Shown here piece by piece: positions 17,718 to 25,775 of a DNA stretch of 41,341 bases; the stretch's first letter is position 1; each line of letters starts with the position of its first letter. This stretch comes from Deinococcales bacterium. Lineage in GTDB: Bacteria > Deinococcota > Deinococci > Deinococcales > Trueperaceae. The position numbers were made by a program, and so were the translations under genes. The stretch spans positions 1 to 41,341 of the forward strand of contig JAAYYF010000141.1 in the NCBI GenBank assembly GCA_012515535.1, in the 5' to 3' direction. The notes below the pieces were generated by a model. That model was not told where the DNA came from. It made no database searches and worked only from the letters and a program-made list of their open reading frames with translations.

Positions 17718-18554
17718 TCAGACTACCGCGTAGATGGGCTCGGTGACCGGGGCGAACAGCCCGCGCTCGTGGCCCATGGCGAGCAGCGTGCGCGCGGCGG
17801 CGGCGCCGCGTTCGCCGACGTCGAGCGAGAAGCCGTTGACGTAGAGGTCGATGTGCTGCTGCCTCACGGCCGGCTCCATCTCCTGGGCGTGCTGCGCCAC
17901 GTAGGCGGCCGACGCCTCGGGGTGCGCCCAGGCGTGCTCGAGGCTGGCGCGGATCAGGCGCGTCACGCGGGCGTGCGCCGCGGCGCCGAGCTCGCGGCGC
18001 ATGGCGATGGCGCCCAGCGGGACGAGCTCGCCGACCTCGCGCTCCCACCAGCTGCCCAGGTCGACGAGCGCGTGGAGGCCCAGGCTGGGGTAGGTGAAGC
18101 GGCTCTCGTGGATGATCAGCCCCGCGTCGACCTCGCCGGCCACCACCGCAGGCATGATGCGGTCGTAGCGCAGCTCGACGAGCTCGCTGCCGGCCGGGCG
18201 CCACAGCTTCAGCAGCAGGTTGGCGGTGGTGCGGCCGCCGGGGATGGCGATGCGGCGGCCCGCGAGGTCGAGGTCGGGCTCGCGGGCCACCACCAGCGGC
18301 CCGACCCCCTCGCCGAGCGCCCCGCCCGCCGGCAGCAGCACCCAGCGGTCGGCGAGGTAGCCGTAGGCGTGGTAGCTGATCTTGGCGACGTCGAGCTCGC
18401 CCTCGTCGGCCAGGCGGTTCATGGCCTCCACGTCGTCGAGCGTGACGTCGAACGTCAGCGGCGGCGCGGCGCCGTCCGCCACCAGGCCGTGGACCAGGGC
18501 GTGGAAGATGAAGGTGTCGTTGGGGCAGGGGGAGTAGCCGAGCCGGAGCCTCAC
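17718..18554 (-). CDS. mqnD: 1,4-dihydroxy-6-naphthoate synthase
   Basis: Enzyme of the futalosine (alternative menaquinone) pathway that converts cyclic dehypoxanthinyl futalosine to 1,4-dihydroxy-6-naphthoate. The 278-aa sequence has the hallmark N-terminus GYSPCPNDTFIFHALVHG, KISYHAYGY, and GLIIHESRFTYP with a conserved His149 in a periplasmic-binding-protein-like fold. The start is GTG 18554, whose GTGA overlaps the stop of the upstream gene. It implies menaquinone as the main quinone. Confidence 0.95.
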   Translation of the reverse strand: MRLRLGYSPCPNDTFIFHALVHGLVADGAAPPLTFDVTLDDVEAMNRLADEGELDVAKISYHAYGYLADRWVLLPAGGALGEGVGPLVVAREPDLDLAGRRIAIPGGRTTANLLLKLWRPAGSELVELRYDRIMPAVVAGEVDAGLIIHESRFTYPSLGLHALVDLGSWWEREVGELVPLGAIAMRRELGAAAHARVTRLIRASLEHAWAHPEASAAYVAQHAQEMEPAVRQQHIDLYVNGFSLDVGERGAAAARTLLAMGHERGLFAPVTEPIYAVV

Positions 18555-19030
18555 GCGCCGACCACCCCGAGCAGGCGCCGGTGCTCGACCATCAGGCAGC
18601 GGTCCTGGACCACGGTGATGCCCTCGGCGCGCAGGCGGGCGGCCACCGCGTCGTTGCGCAGCCCCAGCTGGATCCACACCGCGCGCGGGCGCGGCTCGAG
18701 CGCTAGGATGTCGTCCAGGTGGCCGGGGATGTCGGCGTCGCGGCGGAAGACGTTCACCAGGTCGACGGGGCGGTCCAGCTCGGCGAGCGTGGCCACCGCC
18801 GGCTGCCCGAAGAGCGTGCCGCCCGCGGCCGTGGGGTTGACCCCCACCACGTCGTAGCCCTGCTCCCGCAGGTAGGCGGGCACGTAGTTGGCCGGCCGGC
18901 CCTCGCGGGCGCTGGCGCCGATCACGGCGATGGTGCGCACCTCCGCGAGCAGGCGCTCGAGCTCCTGGTCGGGCGGGGCGTCGGGGGTCGCGTGGGCGTG
19001 ACGGGGTCCGTCGGCTGCGTCGGGTTCCAT
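18551..19030 (-). CDS. CoA-binding protein (YccU family)
   Basis: A 159-aa Rossmann protein of the CoA_binding_2 family: TIAVIGASAREGRPANYVPAYLREQGYDVVGVNP, then VDLVNVFRRD and AVWIQLG. Members bind CoA in structures but lack a settled function. The first 25 residues are a nonconserved tail. TAGAGT lies 6 nt before the ATG. It heads the operon with mqnD. Confidence 0.9.
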   Translation of the reverse strand: MEPDAADGPRHAHATPDAPPDQELERLLAEVRTIAVIGASAREGRPANYVPAYLREQGYDVVGVNPTAAGGTLFGQPAVATLAELDRPVDLVNVFRRDADIPGHLDDILALEPRPRAVWIQLGLRNDAVAARLRAEGITVVQDRCLMVEHRRLLGVVGA

Positions 19031-19036
19031 GGCTAG

Positions 19037-19042
19037 ACTCTA
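19037..19042 (-). promoter_or_regulatory. -10 box of CoA-binding protein-mqnD operon
   Basis: TAGAGT on the minus strand ends 6 nt before ATG 19030. Confidence 0.55.
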
Positions 19043-19065
19043 GCTGTTCGCACGCGTCGCCACCG

Positions 19066-19095
19066 TTGCCCTAGGGCCTCTCGGTCTGCTAGAAT
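19066..19095 (+). promoter_or_regulatory. Promoter of infC-rpmI-rplT
   Basis: TTGCCC (19066-19071) and TAGAAT (19090-19095) are 18 bp apart, a plausible -35/-10 pair. Transcription would start near 19102 and leave about 75 nt of leader before the AUU start of infC. Confidence 0.5.
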
Positions 19096-19103
19096 CGAGC
19101 GCT

Positions 19104-19127
19104 GTGTGTGAAGCTGGCGCGGCGTGA
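19104..19127 (+). CDS. Possible leaderless 7-residue upstream ORF of infC
   Basis: GTG at 19104 lies 8 nt after the TAGAAT box, the spacing used by the leaderless genes here. It encodes VCEAGAA (Met in place of Val1 if initiated) and stops at TGA 19125-19127, before infC begins. A GTG at 19108 is instead in frame with infC and would add 23 residues to IF3. Which, if either, is used cannot be decided from sequence. Confidence 0.25.
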   Translation: MCEAGAA

Positions 19128-19162
19128 CTCGCGCTCAGTCCAGGTACCACGCAGATTCCCTC

Positions 19163-19170
19163 AGGAGGTG
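19163..19170 (+). promoter_or_regulatory. Shine-Dalgarno deciding the AUU start of infC
   Basis: AGGAGGTG is complementary to the 16S 3' end and lies exactly 6 nt before ATT 19177, fixing the start there rather than at the upstream in-frame GTG. Confidence 0.8.
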
Positions 19171-19176
19171 GAGTCC

Positions 19177-19701
19177 ATTTCGAGAGAGCTGAAGGTGAAC
19201 GAGCAGATCCGCGCCCGTCAGGTGCGTCTCATCGGTTCGGACGGGGCCCAGGTGGGCATCGTCGACACCCGTGACGCGCTGCGCATGGCGCGCGAGGAAG
19301 ACCTTGACCTCGTCCTGGTGGGCGAGCAGGCGCAGCCCCCGGTCGCGCGGCTGATGGACTACGGTAAGTACCGTTTCGAGCTCCAGCAGCAGACCAAGGA
19401 GGCGCGCAAGCGCTCGCGGCAGCAGGAGATGAAGTCGATCAAGTTCCGCGTGAAGATCGACGAGCACGACTACGAGACCAAGGTCAACCACATCCGCCGG
19501 TTCCTCAAGGGCGGTCACAAGGTGAAGGTGACCATCATGTTCCGCGGCCGTGAGCGCACCCACCCCGAGCTGGGCCAGGGCATCCTCAACCGCGTCGCCG
19601 CCGACGTCAACGAGCTGGCCGTCGTGGACGCCGCGCCGTCGATCGCCGGCATGGACATGAACATGGTGCTGCGCCCGTCCGGAGTACCGTTGGAGAGCTG
19701 A
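19177..19701 (+). CDS. infC: Translation initiation factor IF-3 (AUU start codon)
   Basis: IF-3 binds the 30S subunit and rejects wrong start codons. From ATT 19177 the protein is 174 aa, the normal family length, starting (M)SRELKVNEQIRARQVRLIG and continuing through GIVDTRDALRMA, LMDYGKYRFE, KFRVKIDEHDYETK and VTIMFRGRE. No ATG, GTG or TTG fits the Shine-Dalgarno; ATT does. AUU is the classic infC start in other bacteria and gives autoregulation, because IF-3 discriminates against its own initiation codon. It is first in the infC-rpmI-rplT operon. Confidence 0.93.
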   Translation: MSRELKVNEQIRARQVRLIGSDGAQVGIVDTRDALRMAREEDLDLVLVGEQAQPPVARLMDYGKYRFELQQQTKEARKRSRQQEMKSIKFRVKIDEHDYETKVNHIRRFLKGGHKVKVTIMFRGRERTHPELGQGILNRVAADVNELAVVDAAPSIAGMDMNMVLRPSGVPLES

Positions 19702-19851
19702 GCCCCCGCTCAGCGAGCGGCGCTCGGCGAGCCATCACGCTCGCACCAACCAGCCTCTCGTGCGGCCCGCCCCACGGGAGCAACGAACCACGCCACGTAG
19801 CAGGCCACCGGCGAACGCCGGGGCCGGGCGCGCGGCGCACAGGAGAGAGAC
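19702..19851 (+). promoter_or_regulatory. Structured gap between infC and rpmI, candidate L20 control region
   Basis: This 150-nt noncoding stretch is unusually long for an otherwise compact operon. It holds several short hairpins, including CCGGCG-AA-CGCCGG at 19808-19821 and CGCTC-AGC-GAGCG near its start, and ends with the rpmI Shine-Dalgarno AGGAGAG. In other bacteria L20 represses this operon by binding structured mRNA; a similar role here is inferred from position only. Confidence 0.3.
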
Positions 19852-20049
19852 ATGCCTAAGCTGAAGACCCACAAGGGCACCAAAGCCCGTGTCAAAGTCA
19901 CTGGGCGAGGTAAGGTCAAGGCCATGCGCTCCGGGAAGCGGCACCTGAACTACAAGAAGTCAGGTACCACCATCCGGCAGGGCAGGACCGACCTCATCAT
20001 CGCGGAACCCGAGGCGAAGCGCATCAAGAAGCTTCTGCCCTACGAGTGA
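19852..20049 (+). CDS. rpmI: 50S ribosomal protein L35
   Basis: A 65-aa basic protein of the large ribosomal subunit, full length, with the characteristic PKLKTHKGTKARVKVTG start and SGKRHLNYKKS segment. AGGAGAG lies just upstream of the ATG. It sits between infC and rplT in the order conserved across bacteria. Confidence 0.97.
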   Translation: MPKLKTHKGTKARVKVTGRGKVKAMRSGKRHLNYKKSGTTIRQGRTDLIIAEPEAKRIKKLLPYE

Positions 20050-20058
20050 GGTCCTGAG

Positions 20059-20412
20059 ATGCCACGCGCCAAGACCGGTACCGTCCGCCGCCGCCGCCAC
20101 CAGAAGCTGCTCAAGCGCGCCAAGGGCTACTGGGGCTTACGCTCCAAGAGCTTCCGCATCGCGCAGCAGACGCTGCTCAACGCCGAGGACTACGCCTACC
20201 GCGACCGCCGCGACAAGAAGGGCGAGTTCCGCCGCCTGTGGATCGCGCGCATCAACGCCGCCGCGCGCCAGGAGGGCATGACCTACTCGCGCTTCGTCGC
20301 GGGCCTGCGCAAGGCGGGCGTCGAGCTCGACCGCAAGGTCCTCGCCGACATCGCCGTGCGCGAGCCGGAAGCGTTCCGCGCGCTCGTCGAGACGGCCAAG
20401 AACGCCGCCTGA
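20059..20412 (+). CDS. rplT: 50S ribosomal protein L20
   Basis: A 117-aa ribosomal protein that binds 23S rRNA early in assembly and often autoregulates its operon. Recognisable segments are [47 protein letters not shown] and [24 protein letters not shown]. It starts 9 nt after rpmI and is followed by a strong terminator hairpin. Confidence 0.97.
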   Translation: MPRAKTGTVRRRRHQKLLKRAKGYWGLRSKSFRIAQQTLLNAEDYAYRDRRDKKGEFRRLWIARINAAARQEGMTYSRFVAGLRKAGVELDRKVLADIAVREPEAFRALVETAKNAA

Positions 20413-20436
20413 GCGGCTAGCGATCCCGACGACCCC

Positions 20437-20469
20437 AGCAGCCACCGGGCCCCACGCCCGGTGGCTGCT
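20437..20469 (+). terminator. Terminator of infC-rpmI-rplT
   Basis: A perfect 14-bp stem (20437-20450 with 20456-20469) with a 5-nt loop is followed by TTCCGTT, a weak U-rich tail. It lies 25 nt after the rplT stop. Confidence 0.8.
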
Positions 20470-20493
20470 TCCGTTCGCCGCGCCGGCGCTGGG

Positions 20494-20499
20494 TATGAT
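20494..20499 (+). promoter_or_regulatory. -10 box of TetR-family gene
   Basis: TATGAT ends 6 nt before GTG 20506 and lies just after the rplT terminator. Confidence 0.6.
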
Positions 20500-20505
20500 G
20501 CCGCC

Positions 20506-21141
20506 GTGACGCGACGCGCGGGGGTCCGGGAGCGGCAGAAGGCCGACCGCCGCGAGCGCATCCTGCGGGCGGCGCTCGCGCTGATCGCCGAGCGCGGCTT
20601 CCAGGCCACCACCTACCAGCTGATCGCCGAGCGCGCGGGCCTGAGCCGCGGCACGGTGTTCAACTACTTCCCCTACAAGGAGTCGATCCTCCTCGACCAC
20701 GCCCGCAGCGAGCTGGCGGCGCTGGCCGCGCGCGTGGCGCGGCGGCGCGCCGAGGACCCGCGCTTCGACGCCACGAGCGAGCTGCGCTTCCTGTTCGACG
20801 AGCTGGCCGCCTTCGTCGAGGCGCGCCGCGAGCTCGTGCTGCCGCTGTCGTACGAGCTGCTCAACCCCGACCCGGCGCGCTCGCGCGCCGCCTACCTGGC
20901 GCTGCCGCTGGCGGAGCTGCTGCGCGACGCCCTCGGGCACGGGCGCGCGGAGGGGGTGGTGCGCGGCGACTACTCGGTCGACCGCCTGGCGCGCACCCTC
21001 GCCAACGCCTTCTTCATCACCGCGCTGCAGTGGGCGGCCTACCGCCCGGAGCGCTCGCTGGCGGCCGAGCTGCGCGCCGCGCTCGACCTGGCGCTGCGCG
21101 GCGTGCTGGCGCCGGCGCCGCCGGGCGCGGCGGGTCAGTAG
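20506..21141 (+). CDS. TetR/AcrR family transcriptional regulator
   Basis: A 211-aa one-component regulator. The N-terminal DNA-binding domain is clear: RERILRAALALIAERGFQATTYQLIAERAGLSRGTVFNYFPYKESIL, with the helix-turn-helix at about residues 33-52. The C-terminal ligand domain is all-helical and unassignable. GTG 20506 is preferred over an in-frame GTG at 20461, which lies inside the rplT terminator and before the promoter. It overlaps the convergent dehydrogenase gene tail to tail by 7 bp. Target genes are unknown. Confidence 0.93.
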   Translation: MTRRAGVRERQKADRRERILRAALALIAERGFQATTYQLIAERAGLSRGTVFNYFPYKESILLDHARSELAALAARVARRRAEDPRFDATSELRFLFDELAAFVEARRELVLPLSYELLNPDPARSRAAYLALPLAELLRDALGHGRAEGVVRGDYSVDRLARTLANAFFITALQWAAYRPERSLAAELRAALDLALRGVLAPAPPGAAGQ

Positions 21142-22103
21142 CCGCTCTCGAGGTCGACGCGGTTGCGCTCCTCGCCCGCGGCCAGCGCCGTGAGGGTGGC
21201 GAGCACGTCGCGCGCCGCGACCCGTTGCCAGTCGCGCACGTCGTTGCCGCGGTGCGGGCTCATCACCACGTTGTCGAGCTCCTGGAACGGGTAGGCGCTG
21301 GGGAAGACGCGCTCGAGCGGCTCGCGCTTCGGGTAGCGGTACCACACGTCGATGCCGGCGCCCAGCAGGCGGCCCGCGGCCAGGGCGCGGTACAGCGCCT
21401 CCTCGTCGATGACCTTGCCGCGCCCCACGTTCACGAGCGCCGCCGTCGGCTTCAGGCGCGCGAGCTCCGCGGCGCCCAGGAGCCCCTCGGTGTCCGGGGT
21501 GGCGGGCAGCGACACGACCACGGCGTCGGCCGCCGCCAGCGCCTCGTGGAGCTTGCCGGGGCCGTACTCGCGCACGCTTCCGTCCGCCCGCGGGCGGCGC
21601 CGGTAGGCGCGCACCTCCATGCCGAGCGCCTCTAGGCTCGGGCGCAGCGCCCGCCCGATGGCGCCGTAGCCCACCAGCAGGGCCACCTTGCCCGCCAGCT
21701 GCACGCCCAGGTGGCGCTCGTCGTGGTCGTCGCCCCAGTCGCCGCGGCGCATGGCGCGGTCGGCCGCCACGACGCGGTTGGTCACCGCCAGCAGCAGCGC
21801 CAGCGCGTGCTGCGCCACCATGGCGTCGTTGAAGTGCGAGTTGTGCACCGTCAGGTGCGGTCGGGCCAGCGCGCGCTCGCGCAGCCGCGCGCCCACGCCC
21901 GCCCACGGCACCACGACGCGCCGCAGGCGGGCGCCGTCGAGCTGCTCCTCGCTGGGGTCGCCGCACACCAGCACGTCGGGCCAGTCGCGGGCGGCGTGCG
22001 CCTCCGCGGCGTCCGCGAAGCGCACCTCGAGGGCGGCGCGGAGGTCGAGCTCGCGGGCGGGGCGTGCGGTGGTGTCGTCCTGCCAGAGGACCTTCAGTGA
22101 CAT
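21135..22103 (-). CDS. D-isomer specific 2-hydroxyacid dehydrogenase family protein
   Basis: A 322-aa NAD(P)-dependent oxidoreductase. It has the nucleotide motif GYGAIG, then RRRP after strand 2, which suits NADP, the catalytic-arginine segment VNVGRGKVID, and the catalytic-histidine segment SPHRGND. The usual DVFEPEP is replaced by DVWYRYPKREP, so the substrate class is not obvious. TAGCAT lies 6 nt before the ATG, so it is transcribed separately from the upstream hydrolase gene. Confidence 0.9.
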   Translation of the reverse strand: MSLKVLWQDDTTARPARELDLRAALEVRFADAAEAHAARDWPDVLVCGDPSEEQLDGARLRRVVVPWAGVGARLRERALARPHLTVHNSHFNDAMVAQHALALLLAVTNRVVAADRAMRRGDWGDDHDERHLGVQLAGKVALLVGYGAIGRALRPSLEALGMEVRAYRRRPRADGSVREYGPGKLHEALAAADAVVVSLPATPDTEGLLGAAELARLKPTAALVNVGRGKVIDEEALYRALAAGRLLGAGIDVWYRYPKREPLERVFPSAYPFQELDNVVMSPHRGNDVRDWQRVAARDVLATLTALAAGEERNRVDLESGY

Positions 22104-22109
22104 GCGGCG

Positions 22110-22115
22110 ATGCTA
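22110..22115 (-). promoter_or_regulatory. -10 box of 2-hydroxyacid dehydrogenase gene
   Basis: TAGCAT on the minus strand ends 6 nt before ATG 22103. Confidence 0.6.
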
Positions 22116-22131
22116 ACGCGCCGCGCGCGCC

Positions 22132-22758
22132 TCAGAGGAACGGGTTGCCGAAGCGCTCGGCCTCCACGGTGGTGGCCGGCCCGTGGCCCGGCAGCACCGT
22201 GGTGTCGTCGGGGAGGGTCAGCAGCTCGCGGCGGATCGAGGCCAGCAGCTGGCCGTGGTCCGCCAGCGGCAGGTCGGTGCGGCCGATCGACCCCTGGAAC
22301 AGCGCGTCGCCCGACAGCACCACCCCGTGCCCGGGCAGGTGGAACGCCACGTGCCCGGGGGCGTGGCCCGGCGTGTGCAGCGCCCGCGCCTGCTCCCCGC
22401 CCACGCTCAGCAGCGCGCCGTGGGCCAGGTCGTGGGTGCGTTGCGGCGGGGCGGGGATGTCGATGCCCCAGCGCGCGGCCGCCGCCACGGCGTGCTCCAG
22501 CAGCGGCTCGTCGGCCGGGTGCATCAGCACCGGCACGGCGCCGTCGCCATGCGCGGCCAGTAGCTCGGCCAGCCCGCCCACGTGGTCGAAGTGGGCGTGG
22601 GTGAGCCACACCGCCTCCAGGCGCTTGGCGCGCCGCTCGAGCTCGGCGGCGATCAGGTCGCCCTCGGCGCCCGGGTCGACGACCACGGCCGCCTCGCCGG
22701 CCAGCAGCAGGTAGGCGTTGGCCTGCAGCGGGCCCACGCTCATCCTCACGATCTCCAT
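22132..22758 (-). CDS. MBL-fold metallo-hydrolase (glyoxalase II-like)
   Basis: A 208-aa zinc hydrolase with the metal-binding motif THAHFDH, later histidines in HTPGHAPGHV, the bridging aspartate in LSGDALF, and PGHGP. This matches the glyoxalase II-like subgroup that hydrolyses thioesters such as hydroxyacylglutathione or other acyl-thiols. A GGAGGA Shine-Dalgarno precedes the ATG. It is the last gene of the dxr cluster, 22 nt after the glycosyltransferase gene. Confidence 0.92.
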   Translation of the reverse strand: MEIVRMSVGPLQANAYLLLAGEAAVVVDPGAEGDLIAAELERRAKRLEAVWLTHAHFDHVGGLAELLAAHGDGAVPVLMHPADEPLLEHAVAAAARWGIDIPAPPQRTHDLAHGALLSVGGEQARALHTPGHAPGHVAFHLPGHGVVLSGDALFQGSIGRTDLPLADHGQLLASIRRELLTLPDDTTVLPGHGPATTVEAERFGNPFL

Positions 22759-22780
22759 GCGGTCCTCCGGAAGACGACGG

Positions 22781-23470
22781 TCAGCGGTGCTGCCGCGTGC
22801 GGTTCACGAGCGTGCCCAGGATCTCGCGGTACATGCGTAGGCGCACCCGGAGGCCGCGGCGCCAGCCGCGCTTCTCCTCCTTCATGACCTGCGACACGCC
22901 GGGCAGCGGCACGTCGACGGTGTGCCAGCCGCGCTCGCGCGCCTCGCGCGTGATGGCGATCTCGACGCCGTAGCGGCTGTCGGCGAGCCCCGGCACCGCG
23001 AGCAGCGCCGCGCGGCGCAGCGCGCGCTGGCCGTTCAGGACCGGCAGCACGTGCTGGGCGGCGGTGGTGCGCCAGCGGCCGTCCTTGAAGGTGCCGCGCG
23101 CCATGTCGGCGGCGCCGCTCGCTACCGGCTCGGCGAGGGCGCGCACGTGCTCGGGCTCCAAGCCGACCAGGTCCGCGTCGAGGAGCACCACCACGTCGCT
23201 GTCGAGGCTGGCGGCGCCGGCGGCGATGGCGCCGCCCTTGCCGCGGTTCTCGGACAGCTCCAGCACGCGCGCGCCCGCGCGGCGCGCCACCTCGGCGGTG
23301 GCGTCGCTGGAGCCGTCGTCGACCACCAGCACGTCGCCGACCTGCGCCTCGAGCGCCGCCCGCACGACGGGGACGAGGTTGTCGGCCTCCTCGTAGGCCG
23401 GCACCAGCACGGCGACGCTGCCTCGCAGCGGGTCGTCGGGCTCCTCGGGGGTGAAGGGGAGGGAGGCCAT
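22781..23470 (-). CDS. Glycosyltransferase family 2 protein
   Basis: A 229-aa GT-A enzyme resembling dolichyl/polyprenyl-phosphate sugar synthases. Motifs are VLVPAYEEADNLVPVV, VVDDGSSDATAEV, ENRGKGGAIAAG, and the metal site LLDADLVG, followed by GVEIAITREARERGW. It lacks membrane segments. It may put a sugar on a lipid carrier for envelope polymers. It starts 6 nt after rseP and is part of the dxr cluster. Confidence 0.9.
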   Translation of the reverse strand: MASLPFTPEEPDDPLRGSVAVLVPAYEEADNLVPVVRAALEAQVGDVLVVDDGSSDATAEVARRAGARVLELSENRGKGGAIAAGAASLDSDVVVLLDADLVGLEPEHVRALAEPVASGAADMARGTFKDGRWRTTAAQHVLPVLNGQRALRRAALLAVPGLADSRYGVEIAITREARERGWHTVDVPLPGVSQVMKEEKRGWRRGLRVRLRMYREILGTLVNRTRQHR

Positions 23471-23476
23471 CAGCGG

Positions 23477-24547
23477 TCAGCCTGCGAACAGCGCGCCGAC
23501 CTCGCGGAAGGTGATCAGCACGATGAGGGCCATCACGAGCATGACGCCGATGAAGTGGATCTGCTCCTCCTGGCCGGGCCGGAACGGTCGGCCGCGCAGC
23601 GCCACGACGGCGGCGAGCAGCATGCGGCCCCCGTCGAGGCCGGGGACGGGCAGGAGGTTGAACACCGCCAGCGACAGGTTGATGACCGCCGCCAGCAGCA
23701 GCACCGGCGCCAGGCCGATGCGCGTGGCCTCGGCCACCATGGTGACCATGCCTACCGGCCCGGCCACGTCCTGGTTGGGCGCGCCCGTGACGGCCGCGCC
23801 GATGCCGCGCACGAAGCCGGTCACCATCTGCGGCACCACGCGCACGCCGAAGGCCGCCGCCTCGGGCAGCACCTCGAGGAAGCCCACCGGCGCCACGCTG
23901 GTGCTGATGGTCACGCCCAGCAGCGGCTCGCCCTCCGCCGGCGGCCACGGGGTGGTCACCGTGCGGCGCGCGCCGTCGCGCTCGAGCACCAGCGTCAGGC
24001 TCTCGGCCGCCTGCACCTGCGCCACCACCTCCTGGTCGGAGGGCGTCTCGACGCCGTTGATGGCCACGATCAGGTCCTGCGCCTCGATGCCGAGCGCGGC
24101 GGCGGGGGAGCCCTCCACCACGCCGACCACGAGCGTGCCGCGCACCGGCAGCTCGGCCTGCGAGGTGATGGCGCGGTAGGCGGGCTGCAGGCTGATGGCC
24201 CCCGCCAGGAGCAGGCTGCCGAGCAGGTAGTTGGCGATGACGCCGCCGATCAGCACCCACAGCTTCTGGTTCAGCGGCAGCTTCGCCACCCCCTCGTCGG
24301 GGTGCCGCAGCTCGCCGCTCTCGTCGACGGTGGGCGCCATGCCCGGCAGCTCCACGTAGCCGCCCAGCGGCAGGAGGCTCAGGCGCCACTCGGTGCCGCG
24401 CCAGCGGCGGCGGGCGAGCACGGGCCCGATGCCGACGCTGAAGGCGCGCACCTCGAGCCCCACGCTGCGGGCGTTCAGGTAGTGCGCCAGCTCGTGGACC
24501 ACCACGGCGCTGGTGAGTATCAGTGCGAAGGTCAGCAGTGTGATCAT
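23477..24547 (-). CDS. rseP: Site-2 protease RseP-like (M50) with PDZ domain
   Basis: A 356-aa intramembrane metalloprotease that cuts transmembrane substrates such as anti-sigma factors. The first membrane helix carries HELAH (18-22), a PDZ domain occupies about residues 135-215 (GVVEGSPAAALGIEAQDLIVAINGVETP), and the second active-site motif is NLLPVPGLDGGRM. Membrane segments follow the family layout. The start has no clear Shine-Dalgarno; a CATACT box at 24576-24581 could serve as promoter. It lies 73 nt after a second M50 gene. dxr-rseP clustering is common in bacteria. Confidence 0.93.
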   Translation of the reverse strand: MITLLTFALILTSAVVVHELAHYLNARSVGLEVRAFSVGIGPVLARRRWRGTEWRLSLLPLGGYVELPGMAPTVDESGELRHPDEGVAKLPLNQKLWVLIGGVIANYLLGSLLLAGAISLQPAYRAITSQAELPVRGTLVVGVVEGSPAAALGIEAQDLIVAINGVETPSDQEVVAQVQAAESLTLVLERDGARRTVTTPWPPAEGEPLLGVTISTSVAPVGFLEVLPEAAAFGVRVVPQMVTGFVRGIGAAVTGAPNQDVAGPVGMVTMVAEATRIGLAPVLLLAAVINLSLAVFNLLPVPGLDGGRMLLAAVVALRGRPFRPGQEEQIHFIGVMLVMALIVLITFREVGALFAG

Positions 24548-24620
24548 CGTCTAGGCGGTTCCGGCCGCCGTCCCCAGTATGGCAAAGCCGCGGCCCCAGG
24601 TCGGTCGGGCGGACGCTGGC

Positions 24621-25775
24621 TCAGGGGAGCCCCGCCTCCTCGCCCGCCGCCGGCTCGCTCGGGTCGCGCAGCAGCGCCAGCAGGTCGCGCTTGCCGACCA
24701 CGCCCAGCAGGCGCCCGTCGCCGTCGACGACCATCAGCCGCCCCAGGTCGCCCTCGGCCAGGCGCCTGAGCGCCTCGAAGGCGTCAGCATCCGGCGCGAT
24801 CGTCTCGGCCGGGCCGATGACCTGTTCCACGGTGGCGAGCGCCTCGCCCGTGGCGCCCTCGAGCGCCGCGCGGGCGTCGGCGATGCGCGCGAACCCCACC
24901 AGCAGGCCGCCCGCGTCGAGCACCGGGTAGCCGAGGTGCGGCCGGAAGCTCGCCAGGCGCACGAACTGCTCGAGCGGCATGCCGGGGTCGACGGTGATGG
25001 GGTCGGTGGTCATGATGTCGGCCACGCGCTTGCCCTCGAAGGCGCCGTGGAGCACGGCCGCCTGGCCCTCGGCGCGGCCGGCGTTGTAGATGAAGAACGC
25101 CATGATCACCAGCAGGAAGTTCATGGCGAAGAAGCCGTAGAGGCCGAGCAGCACCGCCACGGCGCCGCTGACGCCCACGGCGATGCGCGTGGCGGTCAGG
25201 TGGGGCAGGAACAGCTCCAGCAGCCCGCGCAGCACGCGACCGCCGTCGAGCGGCAGGGCTGGCAGCAGGTTGAACAGCGCCAGCAGGGCGTTGGTGATGG
25301 CCAGGTAGCTGAGCACCAGCAGCACACCGTCGTTGTCGCGCGCCAGCGGCAGCGACCACCACAGCAGGAAGCCGATGACGAAGCTGGTGACCGGCCCCAC
25401 GACCGCCACCACCGCCTCGGCGCCGCGGCCGCGCGGCATCTCCTCGAACTGCGCCACGCCGCCCAAGAACCACAGGCGGATCTCGCGCGTCCTGACGCCG
25501 TACAACCGCGCGGTCACGGCGTGGCCGAGCTCGTGCACCAGCACGCTGGCGAACAGCCCCAGCGCCGCCGCGAGGCCCAGCAGCCACGGGGTGTAGCCCT
25601 GCTCCAGGCCGCTGGGGTCGATGGGGACGCCGACCTGGCTCAGCAGCACGGCGTAGCCCGTGATCTGCGAGCCGATCAGGTAGGCGAACAGCGGCAGCAC
25701 CAGCAGGAAGCTGTTGTCGAGCCACACCGGCACGCCGAGCAGGTCGAAGGGCAGCCTGACGCCGCGCTGGCTCAT
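24621..25775 (-). CDS. Site-2 protease family protein (M50) with C-terminal CBS pair
   Basis: A 384-aa membrane protease of the SpoIVFB-like/CBS class. It has the zinc site HELGH (81-85), the second motif [13 protein letters not shown], and about six membrane segments. The last 120 residues form two CBS domains ([48 protein letters not shown]), which in other proteins sense adenine nucleotides. It overlaps dxr by 4 bp (ATGA at 25772-25775). This class differs from RseP, so the operon has two different intramembrane proteases. Confidence 0.93.
   Translation of the reverse strand: MSQRGVRLPFDLLGVPVWLDNSFLLVLPLFAYLIGSQITGYAVLLSQVGVPIDPSGLEQGYTPWLLGLAAALGLFASVLVHELGHAVTARLYGVRTREIRLWFLGGVAQFEEMPRGRGAEAVVAVVGPVTSFVIGFLLWWSLPLARDNDGVLLVLSYLAITNALLALFNLLPALPLDGGRVLRGLLELFLPHLTATRIAVGVSGAVAVLLGLYGFFAMNFLLVIMAFFIYNAGRAEGQAAVLHGAFEGKRVADIMTTDPITVDPGMPLEQFVRLASFRPHLGYPVLDAGGLLVGFARIADARAALEGATGEALATVEQVIGPAETIAPDADAFEALRRLAEGDLGRLMVVDGDGRLLGVVGKRDLLALLRDPSEPAAGEEAGLP

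Noticed and set aside
19108-19176. GTG 19108 as the start of IF-3
   Set aside because: It lacks a Shine-Dalgarno and adds 23 nonhomologous residues; AGGAGGTG points to ATT 19177. Kept only as an alternative form.
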